From NCBI GenBank assembly GCA_030827125.1, contig JAURFD010000016.1:1-33606 (forward strand): 33,606 bases of DNA, given 5' to 3'. The notes below the pieces were generated by a model that saw only the letters and a list, made by a program, of their open reading frames with translations, made no database searches and was not told the origin of the DNA. Position numbers and translations under genes: made by a program. Of this stretch, positions 14,555 through 22,015 are shown piece after piece (the first letter of the stretch is position 1; each line of letters begins with the position of its first letter). The DNA comes from Candidatus Nanopelagicales bacterium. Lineage in GTDB: Bacteria > Actinomycetota > Actinomycetes > S36-B12.

Positions 14555-17227
14555 CTAACGCAGGACGTTGTTCACGGCGTCGATGAGGACGCCATCGCGG
14601 TCGCCGCTGAGTTCCCACATCATGGCTCCGCCGAGTCCGCGATCGCGGATGAGCTCAGCCTTCGCCGTCATGGACTCAGCGTCGTCGTAGGAGATCCAGG
14701 TGGCGCCGTCGTACAGGTAGGGCACCTGCGACTCGGCGTCCCAGTAGCGCGTCATGGTGGGCAGGTACTTCGCCACGATGTCGTCGTAGTCCAAGATCCC
14801 GGCCTCCCAGGTGCCGGTCGACGCTCCGGTCGCCAGGGAATACAGGCCGGTGCCGGTGCTGCCCGGTTGTACGCCGGACCACCCGCGGCCGTAGAGCGGC
14901 ACGCCGAGGACGAGTTTGTCCGACGGCATCCCGGTGGCCAGGTAGGCATCGACCGAAGACAGGACATCCCAGCCGAGCGGGCCGTTGTCGGCGGCGCTGC
15001 GCTCCAGGGCGGCGTTGTGCCCGGTGGTCTTGGCCCACGCGCCGTTGTAGTCGTAGGCCATGAGGTTGATCCAGTCCAGCGTGTTGGCCAGGCCGGGCAC
15101 GTCAAGGTTGGCGACCTTGTCGGGGCCGGCGCCGGTGGCGATGGTCAACAGGTAGTCCTGGCCCGCGGCTGCCTCGCGGCGGTCGAGTTCGGCGCGCATT
15201 TCCTTCATGAGCAGCGTGTAGTTCGCCGTATCGGCCGCCGTTCCCGTGGTCAGTCCACCGGAGACGGGGTACTCCCAGTCGACATCGATGCCGTCAAAGC
15301 CATAGGTCTCCATGAAGTCCGCGCACGATGTGGCGAACGCCTTGCGGCTGGCATCGGTCGCCGCGACAGACGCGAAGTTGCCGGACCAGGTCCATCCGCC
15401 GACAGAGATCAGCGTCTGAAGCTGCGGGTACTGCGCCTTGAGCTTCGTCAACTGGTTGAAGTTGCCGCGCAAGACTCCGTTGTCCCAGGTGTCGCCGGGG
15501 AAGTACTTGTCGGTGTCGGCGTAGGTGTCACCCACGACGCACTTGCCGTTCTGCACATTGGCGAAGGCGTAGTTGATGTGGGTGATCTTGTCGCCGGGGA
15601 TGTCCGCGACCTGGTAGTCGCGGGCGTACGTCGCCCAGCCGGCGTAGTAGGCCACGACCTTGGTGCCGTCCGTCGGGGCCGGAGCGGGCGTCGGGTCCGT
15701 GGGGGCAGGCGCCGGAGTCGGCGTGGGGGCCGGCGTAGGTGTGGGTGTGGGTGTCGGCGTCGGTGTCGGGGTCGGCACCGGGGTGGGCTCGGGCGTCGGC
15801 ACTGGCGTGGATGCCCCGGCAATCGTGATGGTGCAGGGGACGCTGGCGCCGCCTGCCGTGGCGGTGCAGGTGTTCGGCTGCGGCATCGAAGTGCCGGTGT
15901 CGTTGAAGCCGAAGGAGGCCGAGGATCCGGCGGTGATCGTGCCGTTCCAACTCTCGTTGCCCACGGTCAAGGTGCCACCGGACACAGTGCCGCGGCCGTT
16001 CCAGGGAGCACTGATGACATTGCTCCACGGGAAGGCGACCTGCCAGGAGGAGATCGATGCCGCCGAGGCAACCTTCACGTCAACGGTGCGACCACTGCCC
16101 CAGTCATTGCTGTTCGTCACGGTCACGGCAATGCCACTGGACGGTGCGGGAGCCGGTGTGGGTGTCGGCGTCGGAGTGGGCGTCGGAGTGGGCGTGGGCT
16201 CCGGTGTCGGCGTGGGCTCGGGTGTCGGCGTGGGCTCGGGTGTCGCCGACGTGCGCGTCGCGCAGTAGCCGAAGGATGTCGGGCTGCCGGAGCGGATCAT
16301 GTGATTCCACTCAGCCCCACCGACACTGCGTACGCCGTCGGGCTGCACCGTCACCACGCCATTCCACAGCGACGACAGGGTGAAGCCGCCGGGCAGGTCC
16401 ACGCGCCAGTGCTTGTCCGTGGTCGACGTGGTGCTCACGGCAACATCGGCGCAGAAGCCGGCGCCCCAGTCGCTGGTGATCGTGGTGCGCGCGCCGACGC
16501 CTTCCGTCATGCCGGGCATGTCCGGCGCAGGTGTGGGCTCAGGAGTCGGCGTGGGAGTGGGCTCAGGAATAGGAGTGGGTGTTGGCGCTGAACCGGTGCC
16601 ATCAAGGGTGATGTCGGAGCAGGCGTAGAAGGCCTCGGGGGAGTCACTGCGCTGCCAGACGGTGTAGAGCATCTGCCGTCCCGTGCGGGCCGGGAGTTCC
16701 ATCCGCAGCGTCGTCGTCTTCTCCGCGGCTTGAGCACCGCTGTCGTGGACGAGCTCGAGGTCGCTCCACGCCAGCGGCTTTGTAGCGTCGAAGCCGGGCT
16801 TGGTGAGATAGACGCGGTAGTACTTCGTGGCATGCGGTGCCGTGTTGTCCCAGGTGAGCGTGTAGAGGCCGTCGGCATCGGGCTCGAGATTTGTGGCCTT
16901 CCACTCCAGCGAGGCAGTGTCGAAGGCGGCGTACTTGCTGCGACCGGCCGAGCACAGCTGACCATCAGGGATGAGCGACTTGTGGTTGCCATTGGCAGCT
17001 GGCTGGTTGATCTCGGTCCAGTCGTAGAGGGCCTGGGGGTTGGCTAACCAGGCCTCCTCGCACAGCGGTGCGGTGCGGTCGCCGAAGTAGCACTCGTGGA
17101 TGCGTGAGGGTGGGTTCGCCATCGATCCATGGGCTTGGGCTGCCGGTGCCACGGCCACGGTGGTCAAGAGCCCACCGGCAAGCGCGGTGGCGCTGCTGAG
17201 GGCGAGTAGTGCGCGGGTTCGCAGCAC
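14555..17227 (-). CDS. Secreted AA10 LPMO - CBM2 - CBM2 - GH18 chitinase fusion
   Basis: This 890-residue multidomain enzyme has a signal peptide 1-32 ending AQA, so His33 becomes the mature N-terminus (HGSMANPPSR), as an AA10 copper LPMO requires. The second copper ligand is His132 in NTAPHATKYYRVYLTK, and SDSPEAFYACSD ends the domain near 210. Linkers rich in Pro, Thr and Glu separate two CBM2-like modules (SDWGAGFCADV; NDWGSGRTVDV). The GH18 domain (about 522-890) has the motif DGIDVDWE with catalytic Glu652 and ends MMWELSGDRDG. The oxidative domain would nick crystalline chitin while the hydrolase cleaves freed chains. GTG at 17227 with AGGAGG four to five bases upstream is preferred; a TTG 21 bp upstream would place the ribosome site inside the gene. 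Substrate chitin is inferred from GH18; AA10 could also act on cellulose. Confidence 0.93.
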   Translation of the reverse strand: MLRTRALLALSSATALAGGLLTTVAVAPAAQAHGSMANPPSRIHECYFGDRTAPLCEEAWLANPQALYDWTEINQPAANGNHKSLIPDGQLCSAGRSKYAAFDTASLEWKATNLEPDADGLYTLTWDNTAPHATKYYRVYLTKPGFDATKPLAWSDLELVHDSGAQAAEKTTTLRMELPARTGRQMLYTVWQRSDSPEAFYACSDITLDGTGSAPTPTPIPEPTPTPTPEPTPAPDMPGMTEGVGARTTITSDWGAGFCADVAVSTTSTTDKHWRVDLPGGFTLSSLWNGVVTVQPDGVRSVGGAEWNHMIRSGSPTSFGYCATRTSATPEPTPTPEPTPTPEPTPTPTPTPTPTPTPAPAPSSGIAVTVTNSNDWGSGRTVDVKVASAASISSWQVAFPWSNVISAPWNGRGTVSGGTLTVGNESWNGTITAGSSASFGFNDTGTSMPQPNTCTATAGGASVPCTITIAGASTPVPTPEPTPVPTPTPTPTPTPTPTPAPTPTPAPAPTDPTPAPAPTDGTKVVAYYAGWATYARDYQVADIPGDKITHINYAFANVQNGKCVVGDTYADTDKYFPGDTWDNGVLRGNFNQLTKLKAQYPQLQTLISVGGWTWSGNFASVAATDASRKAFATSCADFMETYGFDGIDVDWEYPVSGGLTTGTAADTANYTLLMKEMRAELDRREAAAGQDYLLTIATGAGPDKVANLDVPGLANTLDWINLMAYDYNGAWAKTTGHNAALERSAADNGPLGWDVLSSVDAYLATGMPSDKLVLGVPLYGRGWSGVQPGSTGTGLYSLATGASTGTWEAGILDYDDIVAKYLPTMTRYWDAESQVPYLYDGATWISYDDAESMTAKAELIRDRGLGGAMMWELSGDRDGVLIDAVNNVLR
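15711..15805 (-). repeat. Pro-Thr linker repeat before the GH18 domain
   Basis: Six-base GGYGTN units encode PTPTPTP/PAPT between the second CBM2-like module and the chitinase domain. Confidence 0.8.
16151..16245 (-). repeat. Pro-Thr-Glu linker repeat between the two CBM2 modules
   Basis: Repeated units encode EPTPTPEPTPTP. The glutamate-containing period of about 18 bp differs from the pure PT linkers of the GH5 gene. Confidence 0.8.
16527..16588 (-). repeat. Pro-Thr-Glu linker after the LPMO domain
   Basis: Short repeats encode PTPIPEPTPTPTPEPTPAP and link the AA10 domain to the first CBM2-like module. Confidence 0.75.
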
Positions 17228-17312
17228 GATTCCTCCTGGTTGGTCCAACGGACGATCTACTCGACACGTTCAAGATCGGACCGAATTGCCGCCGATGGGG
17301 GGTATCCCACAG

Positions 17313-17324
17313 GCCTTCCCAGGA
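17313..17324 (-). promoter_or_regulatory. 12-base element upstream of the LPMO-chitinase gene
   Basis: TCCTGGGAAGGC on the minus strand is identical to the element at 14418-14429 upstream of the first GH5 gene. In both intergenic regions it follows a terminator hairpin with a near-identical core. Confidence 0.4.
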
Positions 17325-17334
17325 AACCCTGCAG

Positions 17335-17357
17335 ACTGCGCACGATGCGTGCGCAGT
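17335..17357 (-). terminator. Terminator-like hairpin after the second GH5 gene
   Basis: Nine-bp perfect arms (ACTGCGCAC / GTGCGCAGT) enclose GATGC, 25 bp after the GH5 stop codon. The core TGCGCACGATGCGTGCGCA is nearly the same as in the hairpin at 14505-14541. No T-tract follows. Confidence 0.7.
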
Positions 17358-17382
17358 TCAAAACCTCAACGCGCAACAGCCA

Positions 17383-18912
17383 CTAGCGATGTGCTAACGC
17401 GGTGGCGCTCACTTTGGTGGGCTTGCCCTTTCCGGAGATACACAGACCTCCGTGTTGGACTGAGCCACCCTCGCTGATCACGCCACCCCAGACTGGAGCT
17501 GCGATCGTCACGACGCGTCCTTTGACCGTCGCTTTGCCGTTCCACTGTGAGGTCACCTTGGCGCCCTTGGGCAGAGTGAGGCGCGCAGTCCAGGATTTCG
17601 TGGGCTGGGTGCTGACGTTGCGAACATTCACCAGGTAGCACGAGCCAGACTTCCATGAAGCCACCCGGACCACGCGGGCCTTGAGGACGATCGGAGTGGA
17701 TGAGCGCACGCCGTCCATCAACTCCGTGAGCAGGGCCATCTTGTCTTCGTGCACGGTGGTCCAGTCATCGGTGAGGACGCCACCGGTATCCCCGGAGTCT
17801 GGGTTCCAGGACCAGAAAGTCCAGCTGATTCCCGTGTCGGCGAGGTAGTCCGCAAACTGCGTGATCCATCGGCCCTCGGTCGTCGAGGGGTCGACCTGCT
17901 TGGCGCCGAACTCGCCGACGTAGACGGGTGCGATTTCTTCATCGTGGATATATCCGAACCCCGCGGCCCAGCGCTCGGCGAGGCTTTCGGCCATATCGGC
18001 GGGGTCTTCCTTGAACCAGTCCTGCATGAAGACCTCGGGGCCGTACTCATGGAGGGAGTAGACCAGGCGGTTCGGGACATCGAGACGCACCGGGTTGTTG
18101 TGAACCCCCTCGAGGTTGCCACCCCACCAGTTCTTGGTCAGGACCTGCCCGCCGGCGACTGGACCCTCGATGCCCTCGACGACGATGAGCTTGTCGGGGG
18201 CCACGCCGAGCACGGCGTTGCCTGCGCGCTCAGCAGCCCGGCGCCAGTCGGTCGAGGCCCCGTCGCCCCAGGTGGCCACCCCATGTGGCTCGTTCTTGAG
18301 GTCGAAGGCAACGACCTGCGGAGTATCGGCGTACCGCGCCGCGAGCATTTCCCACGCGGCAATCCAGTCATCCTCGGTGTAGCCGCCCTGGCCGTACCAC
18401 AAGTCATATGTGTAGCCGTCATTTGATTGCGAGTGGTTGTCGAGGATGACCATGAGGCCTTCACGCCCGGCTTCATCCACGATGATGTCCATAATCTCCA
18501 GGGGTGTCTTGCCTTTGAGCTCGGCGTTCTTGCCGCCGCCGTATTCGATGTAGCCGGTCGTCGTTCCTGCGAGCATCTGCAGGGAGAACGGCATGCGAAT
18601 CGTGTTGAACCCGAGGTCCGTGATCTGCTGAAGCATGTCCCTGTAGTCCCGAGACCATAGGCCATGGGGTACCTGGTCGCCCGTGTCGAAGCCGAACCAG
18701 TTGACGCCCTGCCAGACGACGACCGCACCGTTGGCGTCCAGGATGCGATTCCCGGACGTGGCCAGCGGATAGGCGGGTGGGACATGGGTGCGGGGCTGGG
18801 TGGCTGACGAACGGGTAGCCGACGACGCAGGTGTCGCCTGAGCGAGAGCTGCACCACCCACGAGAAGGGCAAGACTGCCGACGAAGAGCGGGATAACTTT
18901 GCCTGTGAACAC
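17383..18912 (-). CDS. Secreted GH5 endoglucanase with one CBM2-like module
   Basis: This second GH5 cellulase of 509 residues has a signal peptide (FVGSLALLVGGAALAQA) and then a GH5 domain starting YPLATSGNRILDANG. The catalytic acid/base is Glu208 (LKNEPHG) and the nucleophile Glu334 (VGEFGAK). It is strikingly similar to the first GH5 along the whole catalytic domain. It lacks any Pro-Thr linker: a short SSTPIVLKARV joins directly to a single CBM2-like domain (VASWKSGSCYLVNV ... WGGVISEGGSVQHGGLC). The frame is open to 19185, but that would overlap purF. GTG at 18912 with GAAGGG upstream, just before the signal peptide, is the sensible start. It is divergent from purF. Confidence 0.9.
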   Translation of the reverse strand: MFTGKVIPLFVGSLALLVGGAALAQATPASSATRSSATQPRTHVPPAYPLATSGNRILDANGAVVVWQGVNWFGFDTGDQVPHGLWSRDYRDMLQQITDLGFNTIRMPFSLQMLAGTTTGYIEYGGGKNAELKGKTPLEIMDIIVDEAGREGLMVILDNHSQSNDGYTYDLWYGQGGYTEDDWIAAWEMLAARYADTPQVVAFDLKNEPHGVATWGDGASTDWRRAAERAGNAVLGVAPDKLIVVEGIEGPVAGGQVLTKNWWGGNLEGVHNNPVRLDVPNRLVYSLHEYGPEVFMQDWFKEDPADMAESLAERWAAGFGYIHDEEIAPVYVGEFGAKQVDPSTTEGRWITQFADYLADTGISWTFWSWNPDSGDTGGVLTDDWTTVHEDKMALLTELMDGVRSSTPIVLKARVVRVASWKSGSCYLVNVRNVSTQPTKSWTARLTLPKGAKVTSQWNGKATVKGRVVTIAAPVWGGVISEGGSVQHGGLCISGKGKPTKVSATALAHR

Positions 18913-19015
18913 GCCGTGCCCTTCGTGAGCCTCCGCTGAGTTCCTTTCAGGGTGCGCCACAAATCCTCGTGAAGGAAGACGTTCGGGCAGATCCCCACGA
19001 ATCTCTCCGGGGCGC

Positions 19016-19029
19016 CCGTGCCAGCACGG
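19016..19029. promoter_or_regulatory. Inverted repeat in the purF promoter region
   Basis: CCGTGC-CA-GCACGG is a perfect 6-bp inverted repeat located where the -35 region of the purF promoter should be. Possible repressor site; the regulator is unknown. Confidence 0.35.
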
Positions 19030-19042
19030 CCGGGGAGGCACA

Positions 19043-19048
19043 TAGACT
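19043..19048 (+). promoter_or_regulatory. -10 element, probable leaderless start of purF
   Basis: TAGACT is followed by six bases and then the GTG start at 19055. A GGGGAGG lies upstream of the hexamer and would not be on the mRNA. Confidence 0.55.
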
Positions 19049-19054
19049 CGCCCT

Positions 19055-20599
19055 GTGGCGCGCGGAGACGGCAAGCTCACGCACGAATTCCAGGTCGGGG
19101 GTGACTTGGGTGACGACCGCGCACCCCAGGACGCCTGTGGAGTCTTCGGCGTGTGGGCCCCGGGCGAAGACGTCGCCAAACTCACCTACTTCGGCCTCTA
19201 CGCGCTGCAGCACCGCGGCCAGGAGTCGGCCGGCATCGCGGTGAGCGACGGCCACCACATCGTTGTCTACAAGGACATGGGATTGGTATCCCAGGTCTTC
19301 ACCGAGGCGAGTCTGGAGTCCTTGCACGGTCACGTAGCGATTGGTCACACTCGCTACTCCACGACCGGCTCGAGTTGCTGGGACAACGCGCAGCCGACTT
19401 TCCGATCGACCGCCACCGGTCACATCGCTCTTGCTCATAACGGCAACCTCACCAATACGGCGGAGCTCGCTGATCGCGTGGCCGCGCTCGACGGGCCCGG
19501 CGAGTTGCCCCTCGGCATGCCCAAACTCACGCGCGCAAGTTCTGATACCGACCTCATGACCGCACTCGTCGCCTCGCATCCCGATGAGTCGATGGAGGTT
19601 GCGGCGATGAAGGAGTTGCCCAAACTCCGTGGTGCCTACTCGCTGGTCTTCATGGATGAGTCCACCCTGTACGCCGCCCGTGACCCGCAGGGCATCCGCC
19701 CGCTTGTGCTCGGTCGACTCGAGCGCGGCTGGGTCGTCGCGAGCGAGACCGCGGCGCTCGACATCGTGGGTGCGTCCTATGTGCGTGAGATCGAGCCGGG
19801 CGAACTCATCGCGATCGACGAGCATGGTCTGCGTGCGCACTGTTTCGCCAAGCCTGAGCCGAAGGGCTGCCTCTTCGAGTTCGTCTACCTCGCTCGCCCC
19901 GACACCACGATTTCGGATCGCAGTGTGCAAGCCACCCGCGTCGAGATTGGCCGACGGCTCGCCGATGAGCATCCGGTCGAGGCTGACCTGGTCATCCCGG
20001 TGCCGGAATCCGGCCGTTATGCCGCGATTGGCTACGCCCAGCAGTCGGGCATCCCCTTCGCGGAGGGCTTGGTCAAGAATTCCTACGTCGGGCGCACCTT
20101 CATCCAGCCGTCCCAGACCATCCGCCAACTCGGTATTCGGCTGAAGCTCAACCCCTTGCGCGAGGTGATCGCCGACCAGCGGCTCGTCGTCGTCGACGAC
20201 TCGATCGTGCGCGGCAACACCCAGCGCGCCCTCGTGCGCATGCTGCGCGAGGCCGGGGCGCGGGAGGTGCATGTGCGCATCTCGTCTCCGCCAGTGAAGT
20301 GGCCGTGCTTCTACGGCATCGACTTCGCCTCGCGCGCCGAGCTCATCGCGAATGGGCTGTCGGTGGAGGAGATCTGCCGGTCGATCGGTGCGGACTCCCT
20401 CGGCTACGTCTCCCTTGACGAGTTGGTCGAGGCAACGACATTGCCGAAGAGTGCGTTCTGCTGCGCCTGCTTCGACGGGGTCTATCCCGTGCCGATCCCG
20501 GAGCCTGAGGTCATTGGCAAGCACCTGCTCGAGGGCCTTGAGAAGCATGTGACGTCAGCGGCGGCGGTGGGTGCGGCCGACGCGCTGGAGCGTCCCTGA
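19055..20599 (+). CDS. purF: Amidophosphoribosyltransferase PurF
   Basis: PurF transfers glutamine-derived ammonia to PRPP, the committed first step of purine synthesis. The 514-residue protein has a short propeptide; processing would expose Cys28 (CGVFGVWAPGE) as the N-terminal nucleophile. The glutaminase domain shows ALQHRGQESAGI and GHTRYSTTG. The PRPP loop VVVDDSIVRGNTQRALV is near residue 385. A cysteine cluster, SAFCCACFDG, near residue 470 is consistent with a 4Fe-4S cluster as in the Bacillus enzyme. The N-terminus MARGDGKLTHEF resembles the start of Streptomyces PurF, supporting the GTG start. purM starts one base after the stop. Confidence 0.96.
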   Translation: MARGDGKLTHEFQVGGDLGDDRAPQDACGVFGVWAPGEDVAKLTYFGLYALQHRGQESAGIAVSDGHHIVVYKDMGLVSQVFTEASLESLHGHVAIGHTRYSTTGSSCWDNAQPTFRSTATGHIALAHNGNLTNTAELADRVAALDGPGELPLGMPKLTRASSDTDLMTALVASHPDESMEVAAMKELPKLRGAYSLVFMDESTLYAARDPQGIRPLVLGRLERGWVVASETAALDIVGASYVREIEPGELIAIDEHGLRAHCFAKPEPKGCLFEFVYLARPDTTISDRSVQATRVEIGRRLADEHPVEADLVIPVPESGRYAAIGYAQQSGIPFAEGLVKNSYVGRTFIQPSQTIRQLGIRLKLNPLREVIADQRLVVVDDSIVRGNTQRALVRMLREAGAREVHVRISSPPVKWPCFYGIDFASRAELIANGLSVEEICRSIGADSLGYVSLDELVEATTLPKSAFCCACFDGVYPVPIPEPEVIGKHLLEGLEKHVTSAAAVGAADALERP

Positions 20600-20600
20600 C

Positions 20601-21680
20601 ATGGTCAGTTACGCCGACTCCGGGGTCGACGTCGAGGCCGGTGAACGCGCGGTCGCGCTGATGCGCGAAGCCATCACGCGAGCGACCCGACCCGAGGTGG
20701 TCGGTGGCTTCGGCGGCTTCGCCGGGCTCTTCGATGCGTCCGCCCTCAAGGGCTATCGACGGCCGCTGCTCGCGACATCGACAGATGGCGTCGGCACCAA
20801 AGTCGCTGTCGCGCAGGCGATGGACATCCACGACACGATCGGGCAGGACCTGGTCGCGATGGTCGTCGACGACCTCGTCGTGTGCGGTGCCGAGCCACTC
20901 TTCATGACCGACTACATCGCCACCGGCAAGGTTGTGCCCGAGCGCATTGCGGCGATCGTCTCCGGCATTGCCCGGGGGTGTGAGATCGCCGGCTGCGCGC
21001 TCGTGGGTGGTGAGACCGCTGAGCATCCCGGCCTTTTAGCCTCGAACGAGTACGACGTCGCCGGTGCGGGCACCGGGGTGGTCGAGGCTGACCGACTGCT
21101 CGGTGCTGAGCGGGTGCGTTCCGGTGATGTGGCGATTGCCATGCCGTCGTCGGGCCTTCACTCCAATGGCTATTCCCTCGCTCGCCGCGTCCTGCTCGGT
21201 GAGGGGGGCCCCGGCTTGGGGACCTACGTGGTTGACCTAGGGCGCAGTGTGGGTGAGGAAATGCTCGAGCCCACGCGCATCTACGCCCAGGACTGCCTCG
21301 ACCTCATCGACAACGTCGACGTCCACGCCTTCAGCCACATCACCGGTGGCGGCATCGCGGCCAATCTGGCGCGGGTCCTGCCCGCTCATCTGGCGATTGA
21401 GATCGATCGCGGCACTTGGACGCCCGGCCCGGTGTTCGACCTCATCGCGGCCGGTGGCGTGCAACGTGCGGAGATGGAACGCACTTTCAACATGGGCATG
21501 GGCATGGTGGCGATCGTCAACTCCGGCGACGCGGGCAACGCCCTGGCCCGCCTCCGCGATCGTGGCCTCGACGCCTGGGTGTGCGGCGTCGTTCGCGACC
21601 GCGCCAACGGAGAAGTCGGTGACGCGGAGGCCAAGGGCGGCGGCGGGGGTGCTGCCCTCGTGGTCGGGGAGCATCCCTAG
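20601..21680 (+). CDS. purM: Phosphoribosylformylglycinamidine cyclo-ligase PurM (AIR synthetase)
   Basis: PurM closes the imidazole ring of FGAM to give AIR using ATP, step five of purine synthesis. The 359-residue protein opens SYADSGVDVEAGERAV, then shows GGFGGFAGLFD, TDGVGTKV, ALVGGETAEHPG, PSSGLHSNGYSL and HITGGGIAANL, all PurM signatures. The frame is open a little further upstream inside purF, but ATG 20601, immediately after the purF stop, gives the standard N-terminus. It is co-transcribed and probably translationally coupled with purF. Confidence 0.95.
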   Translation: MVSYADSGVDVEAGERAVALMREAITRATRPEVVGGFGGFAGLFDASALKGYRRPLLATSTDGVGTKVAVAQAMDIHDTIGQDLVAMVVDDLVVCGAEPLFMTDYIATGKVVPERIAAIVSGIARGCEIAGCALVGGETAEHPGLLASNEYDVAGAGTGVVEADRLLGAERVRSGDVAIAMPSSGLHSNGYSLARRVLLGEGGPGLGTYVVDLGRSVGEEMLEPTRIYAQDCLDLIDNVDVHAFSHITGGGIAANLARVLPAHLAIEIDRGTWTPGPVFDLIAAGGVQRAEMERTFNMGMGMVAIVNSGDAGNALARLRDRGLDAWVCGVVRDRANGEVGDAEAKGGGGGAALVVGEHP

Positions 21681-21701
21681 CGGTATCACTTTTGACACCT
21701 T

Positions 21702-21911
21702 ATGCAGGTGGCGATGACCCTGCGGCTCAGCGATGAGCAGTCCGACGCACTACGTGCGCGCGCTGATCACGAGGGTCGATCGATGCAGGAGGTGGCAAAG
21801 CCCGCCATCGAGGAATATCTCGAGACCCATGCCAGGTCGGACCTCATTGAGCGCATCCTCGATGAGGAACTTCCCCGGTACGCCGAGGCCATGCAGCGCC
21901 TTGCCGAGTGA
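21702..21911 (+). CDS. Ribbon-helix-helix antitoxin (partner of a Doc-type toxin)
   Basis: This 69-residue protein has the pattern MTLRLSDEQSDALRARADHEGRSMQEVAKPAIEEYL, a short N-terminal beta strand followed by two helices, typical of RHH antitoxins. The C-terminal tail (RSDLIERILDEELPRYAEAMQRLAE) would wrap a toxin. Antitoxins of this form commonly precede Doc/Fic-type toxins in actinobacteria. The stop overlaps the GTG of the next frame (GTGA), which is a severely truncated Doc. The gene itself looks intact. A start at the second Met (21714) is possible. TTGACA at 21692-21697 may be a -35, but no good -10 follows. Confidence 0.75.
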   Translation: MQVAMTLRLSDEQSDALRARADHEGRSMQEVAKPAIEEYLETHARSDLIERILDEELPRYAEAMQRLAE

Positions 21912-22003
21912 CCTTGCTCTTCCTCACGGCGCAAGAGATTCTGCGAATCGCTGAACGGGTTATTGAGCAACCACAGTGTCGTGACCTGGGGCTGATTGAT
22001 TAG
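21908..22003 (+). pseudogene. Remnant of a Doc (death-on-curing, Fic-fold) toxin, first 31 codons only
   Basis: The frame starts GTG inside the antitoxin stop and reads TLLFLTAQEILRIAERVI, then CRDLGLID and TAG. The pattern (F)LTxEEVLxIxERV followed by RDLGLLESA is the known N-terminus of Doc proteins. Intact Doc is about 125 residues and needs the catalytic HPFxxGNKR motif; this is absent, and DUF3073 coding sequence follows after 12 bp. The toxin is therefore lost and the antitoxin is an orphan. Not a functional protein. Confidence 0.8.
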
Positions 22004-22015
22004 GACCCCGTGGGA

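Noticed and set aside
14867-16591. 574-residue open frame on the plus strand, opposite the LPMO-chitinase
   Set aside because: It is a shadow of the minus-strand gene; its sequence is Arg/Gly/Val-rich low complexity with no domain, whereas the minus strand has clear AA10 and GH18 motifs.
18913-19185. N-terminal extension of the second GH5 protein
   Set aside because: It would overlap the divergent purF and has no signal peptide at its start; the GTG at 18912 is directly followed by a good signal peptide.
18947-20548. 533-residue open frame opposite purF
   Set aside because: purF on the plus strand is unmistakable; the antisense frame has no recognisable motifs and results from high GC.
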